Origin: CALXZG01 sp034184445
GTDB taxonomy: Bacteria > Pseudomonadota > Alphaproteobacteria > CAAHEQ01 > UBA3637
Length of the DNA: 15,429 nt
Direction: 5' to 3'
Assembly (NCBI GenBank): GCA_034184445.1
Contig: JAXFZX010000005.1
Span: 1 to 15,429 of the forward strand
Shown: in pieces, positions 14,064 through 15,429 of the stretch
Layout of the letters: the number at the start of each line of letters is the position of its first letter
Position numbering within the stretch: the first letter of the stretch is position 1
Notes under the pieces: generated by a model
Database searches by the model: none
Seen by the model: only the letters and a program-made list of their open reading frames with translations
Told to the model about the DNA's origin: nothing
Made by a program: the position numbers and the translations under genes

Positions 14064-15429
14064 ATGTCAGATATTCGCCAAACCCCTATGGTTAAACAAT
14101 ATTTTGAGGTCAAAAATCAGTATCCTGATTGCTTGCTCTTTTATCGGATGGGGGATTTCTATGAACTATTTTTTGATGATGCAAAAATTGCTTCTAAGGT
14201 TTTGGATATTGTTCTAACCAACAAAAATCATAATAAACCGGGGGGAGAAATACCCATGTGTGGGGTCCCGTATCACGCGTATGAAAGTTATTTGGTCAAG
14301 CTTGTCCGCGCGGGATTTAAAGTGGCAATTTGCGAACAATTGGAAGATCCGGCCGAAGCCCGTAAACGAGGTTCAAAATCGGTTGTTAAACGCGATGTTA
14401 TTCGTGTCGTCACAGCCGGTACCTTAACCGAAGATACTTTGCTATCCGCAACGCGTCATAATTTTTTGGCAAGCATTGTCCCTGCAGCGACAGGCATGGC
14501 TTTGTCGTGGGTAGATATGTCCACAGGTGATTTTTATGTGCAATCACTACCCAAGGATTTATTGCCTTCTACATTGGCGCGTTTGGAACCATCGGAAATT
14601 TTAGTTTCATCCGATTTAAAAGCAAAACACCCTGATTTGCTTTATCGGGCAAAAGGATTGACGGAATTATCCCCGATTTTGTTTATATATGATACCCAAA
14701 AGAGCATTATCGGTTCTTTTTTAACCGAACATGGGGTATCTGAGTCTTTTAATAAAGCAGAATTAGTGGCAGCTGGTGTTTTATTGGGATACATCAATGA
14801 TACCCAAAAAGGATCCATGCCAAATTTACATGGCTTAAAAAAAGTTTATACCGAACAATTTATGGACATTGATCCTGCCACGCGGCGCAGTTTAGAATTA
14901 ACGACCTCATTATCGGCAGAAAATGGTGGAAAAAGCCTACTGTCTGTTTTATCGCGCACTTTAACCAGTGCCGGCGGCCGGTTGATGGGCGGTTGGTTAT
15001 CGGCACCAATTATGGATATTTCGGTCATCAATGATCGGTTAGATTCGGTTGAGTTCTTTGTCCAAAATGCGGACAAACGCCAAGCTATACGCACAGCATT
15101 AAAATCTGTTCCCGATATTGAACGGTCATTATCACGTCTTTCGGTTGGACGCGGTGGTCCAAAGGATATGTTAGCAATTGGGATGGCCATTATGCAAATT
15201 CCCAATATTCGTTTGGCTCTACAATTACCGTTGCCGGAAGCATTGAAACGATGCTTGTTGCGATTATCCGAACATTCCGATATCGGAACACGGATTTTTG
15301 ATTGTATCCGACCGGATGCCCCGCTGTTGGCGCGGGATGGCAACTTAATCTGTGAGGGATATTCATTAGAGTTGGATAACTTACGCCATGCAAAAGAAAA
15401 TGCTCAACAGGAATTGGCCGAAATGCGGG
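14064..15429 (+). CDS. mutS: DNA mismatch repair protein MutS (3' end outside window)
   Basis: The first 455 codons are present and open to the window edge; a full MutS is about 850-900 residues, so roughly half is seen. It begins MSDIRQTPMVKQYFEVKNQY and has the mismatch-wedging Phe-x-Glu in MGDFYELF (about 29-36), IPMCGVPYHAYESYL, the TAGTLTEDTLL strand region, the connector domain, and the start of the lever/clamp region with LDIDPATRRSLEL-type sequence (MDIDPATRRSLELT) and GRLMGGWLSAP. The ATPase part lies beyond the window. AAAGGAAAG is 4-5 bases before the ATG. It is divergent from the kinase. No AGA/AGG codon occurs among about 28 Arg codons counted. Confidence 0.97.
   Translation, partial: MSDIRQTPMVKQYFEVKNQYPDCLLFYRMGDFYELFFDDAKIASKVLDIVLTNKNHNKPGGEIPMCGVPYHAYESYLVKLVRAGFKVAICEQLEDPAEARKRGSKSVVKRDVIRVVTAGTLTEDTLLSATRHNFLASIVPAATGMALSWVDMSTGDFYVQSLPKDLLPSTLARLEPSEILVSSDLKAKHPDLLYRAKGLTELSPILFIYDTQKSIIGSFLTEHGVSESFNKAELVAAGVLLGYINDTQKGSMPNLHGLKKVYTEQFMDIDPATRRSLELTTSLSAENGGKSLLSVLSRTLTSAGGRLMGGWLSAPIMDISVINDRLDSVEFFVQNADKRQAIRTALKSVPDIERSLSRLSVGRGGPKDMLAIGMAIMQIPNIRLALQLPLPEALKRCLLRLSEHSDIGTRIFDCIRPDAPLLARDGNLICEGYSLELDNLRHAKENAQQELAEMR

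Noticed and set aside
14024..14113. Longer N-terminus for the histidine kinase starting at 14113
   Set aside because: It would run through the whole divergent promoter and 50 bases of mutS. The extra residues are encoded by the T-rich promoter DNA.
14846..15393. Leftward frames antisense to mutS
   Set aside because: MutS is unambiguous on the other strand through this stretch; these are shadows.

Overview
The window looks like chromosomal DNA of an AT-rich alphaproteobacterium, probably one of the uncultured gut lineages with an anaerobic or microaerophilic life. This is inferred from three things: an alphaproteobacterial-style ribosomal protein L28, a type IV pilin-like protein with the GRSMVEMLGVLAIIGVLS signature that I associate with gut alphaproteobacteria, and an anaerobic-leaning gene set (AdhE, QueH, a flavin reductase-rubredoxin fusion, Bat aerotolerance proteins). 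There is no rRNA, tRNA, CRISPR array, transposase or phage gene, and no gene-free gap above about 160 bases.

Layout. Positions 1-210 hold the tail of an unrecognised gene. An AT-rich leader with a perfect 14-bp palindrome precedes a secreted pilin-like gene (368-823) that ends in a strong terminator. Most of 925-7737 is read leftward: glyQS (single-chain glycyl-tRNA synthetase) and rpmB each have their own promoter, then a bat cluster batA-batB/C-batD with overlapping or nearly touching ends, and upstream of it a flavin reductase-rubredoxin fusion (hrb). A divergent promoter region at 7738-7848 separates hrb from a rightward pair, a LOG-family nucleotide hydrolase and a DUF3137-like membrane protein (7849-9403). 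That pair runs head-on, with no gap, into leftward queH, which follows adhE by 5 bases. Further upstream is an orphan PhoR-like histidine kinase, divergent from mutS, which runs off the right edge.

How the genes fit together. BatA, BatB/C and BatD should form an inner-membrane/periplasmic von Willebrand A complex tied to oxidative or envelope stress. Hrb is an electron carrier of the kind that feeds oxygen- or NO-reducing flavodiiron proteins. AdhE regenerates NAD by making ethanol. QueH completes queuosine in tRNA. GlyQS, L28 and MutS are housekeeping.

The most unusual signals are in how expression is arranged rather than in gene content. Two domain-fusion proteins (Hrb, AdhE) carry a textbook Shine-Dalgarno plus ATG exactly at the domain junction, so free rubredoxin and free alcohol dehydrogenase could be made from the same mRNA. 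Two genes (batA and the kinase) have a -10 box placed so that transcription would begin on the A of the ATG, predicting leaderless mRNAs. The second von Willebrand protein has lost its metal-binding residues while BatA keeps them, and its linker holds a perfect 47-bp direct repeat.
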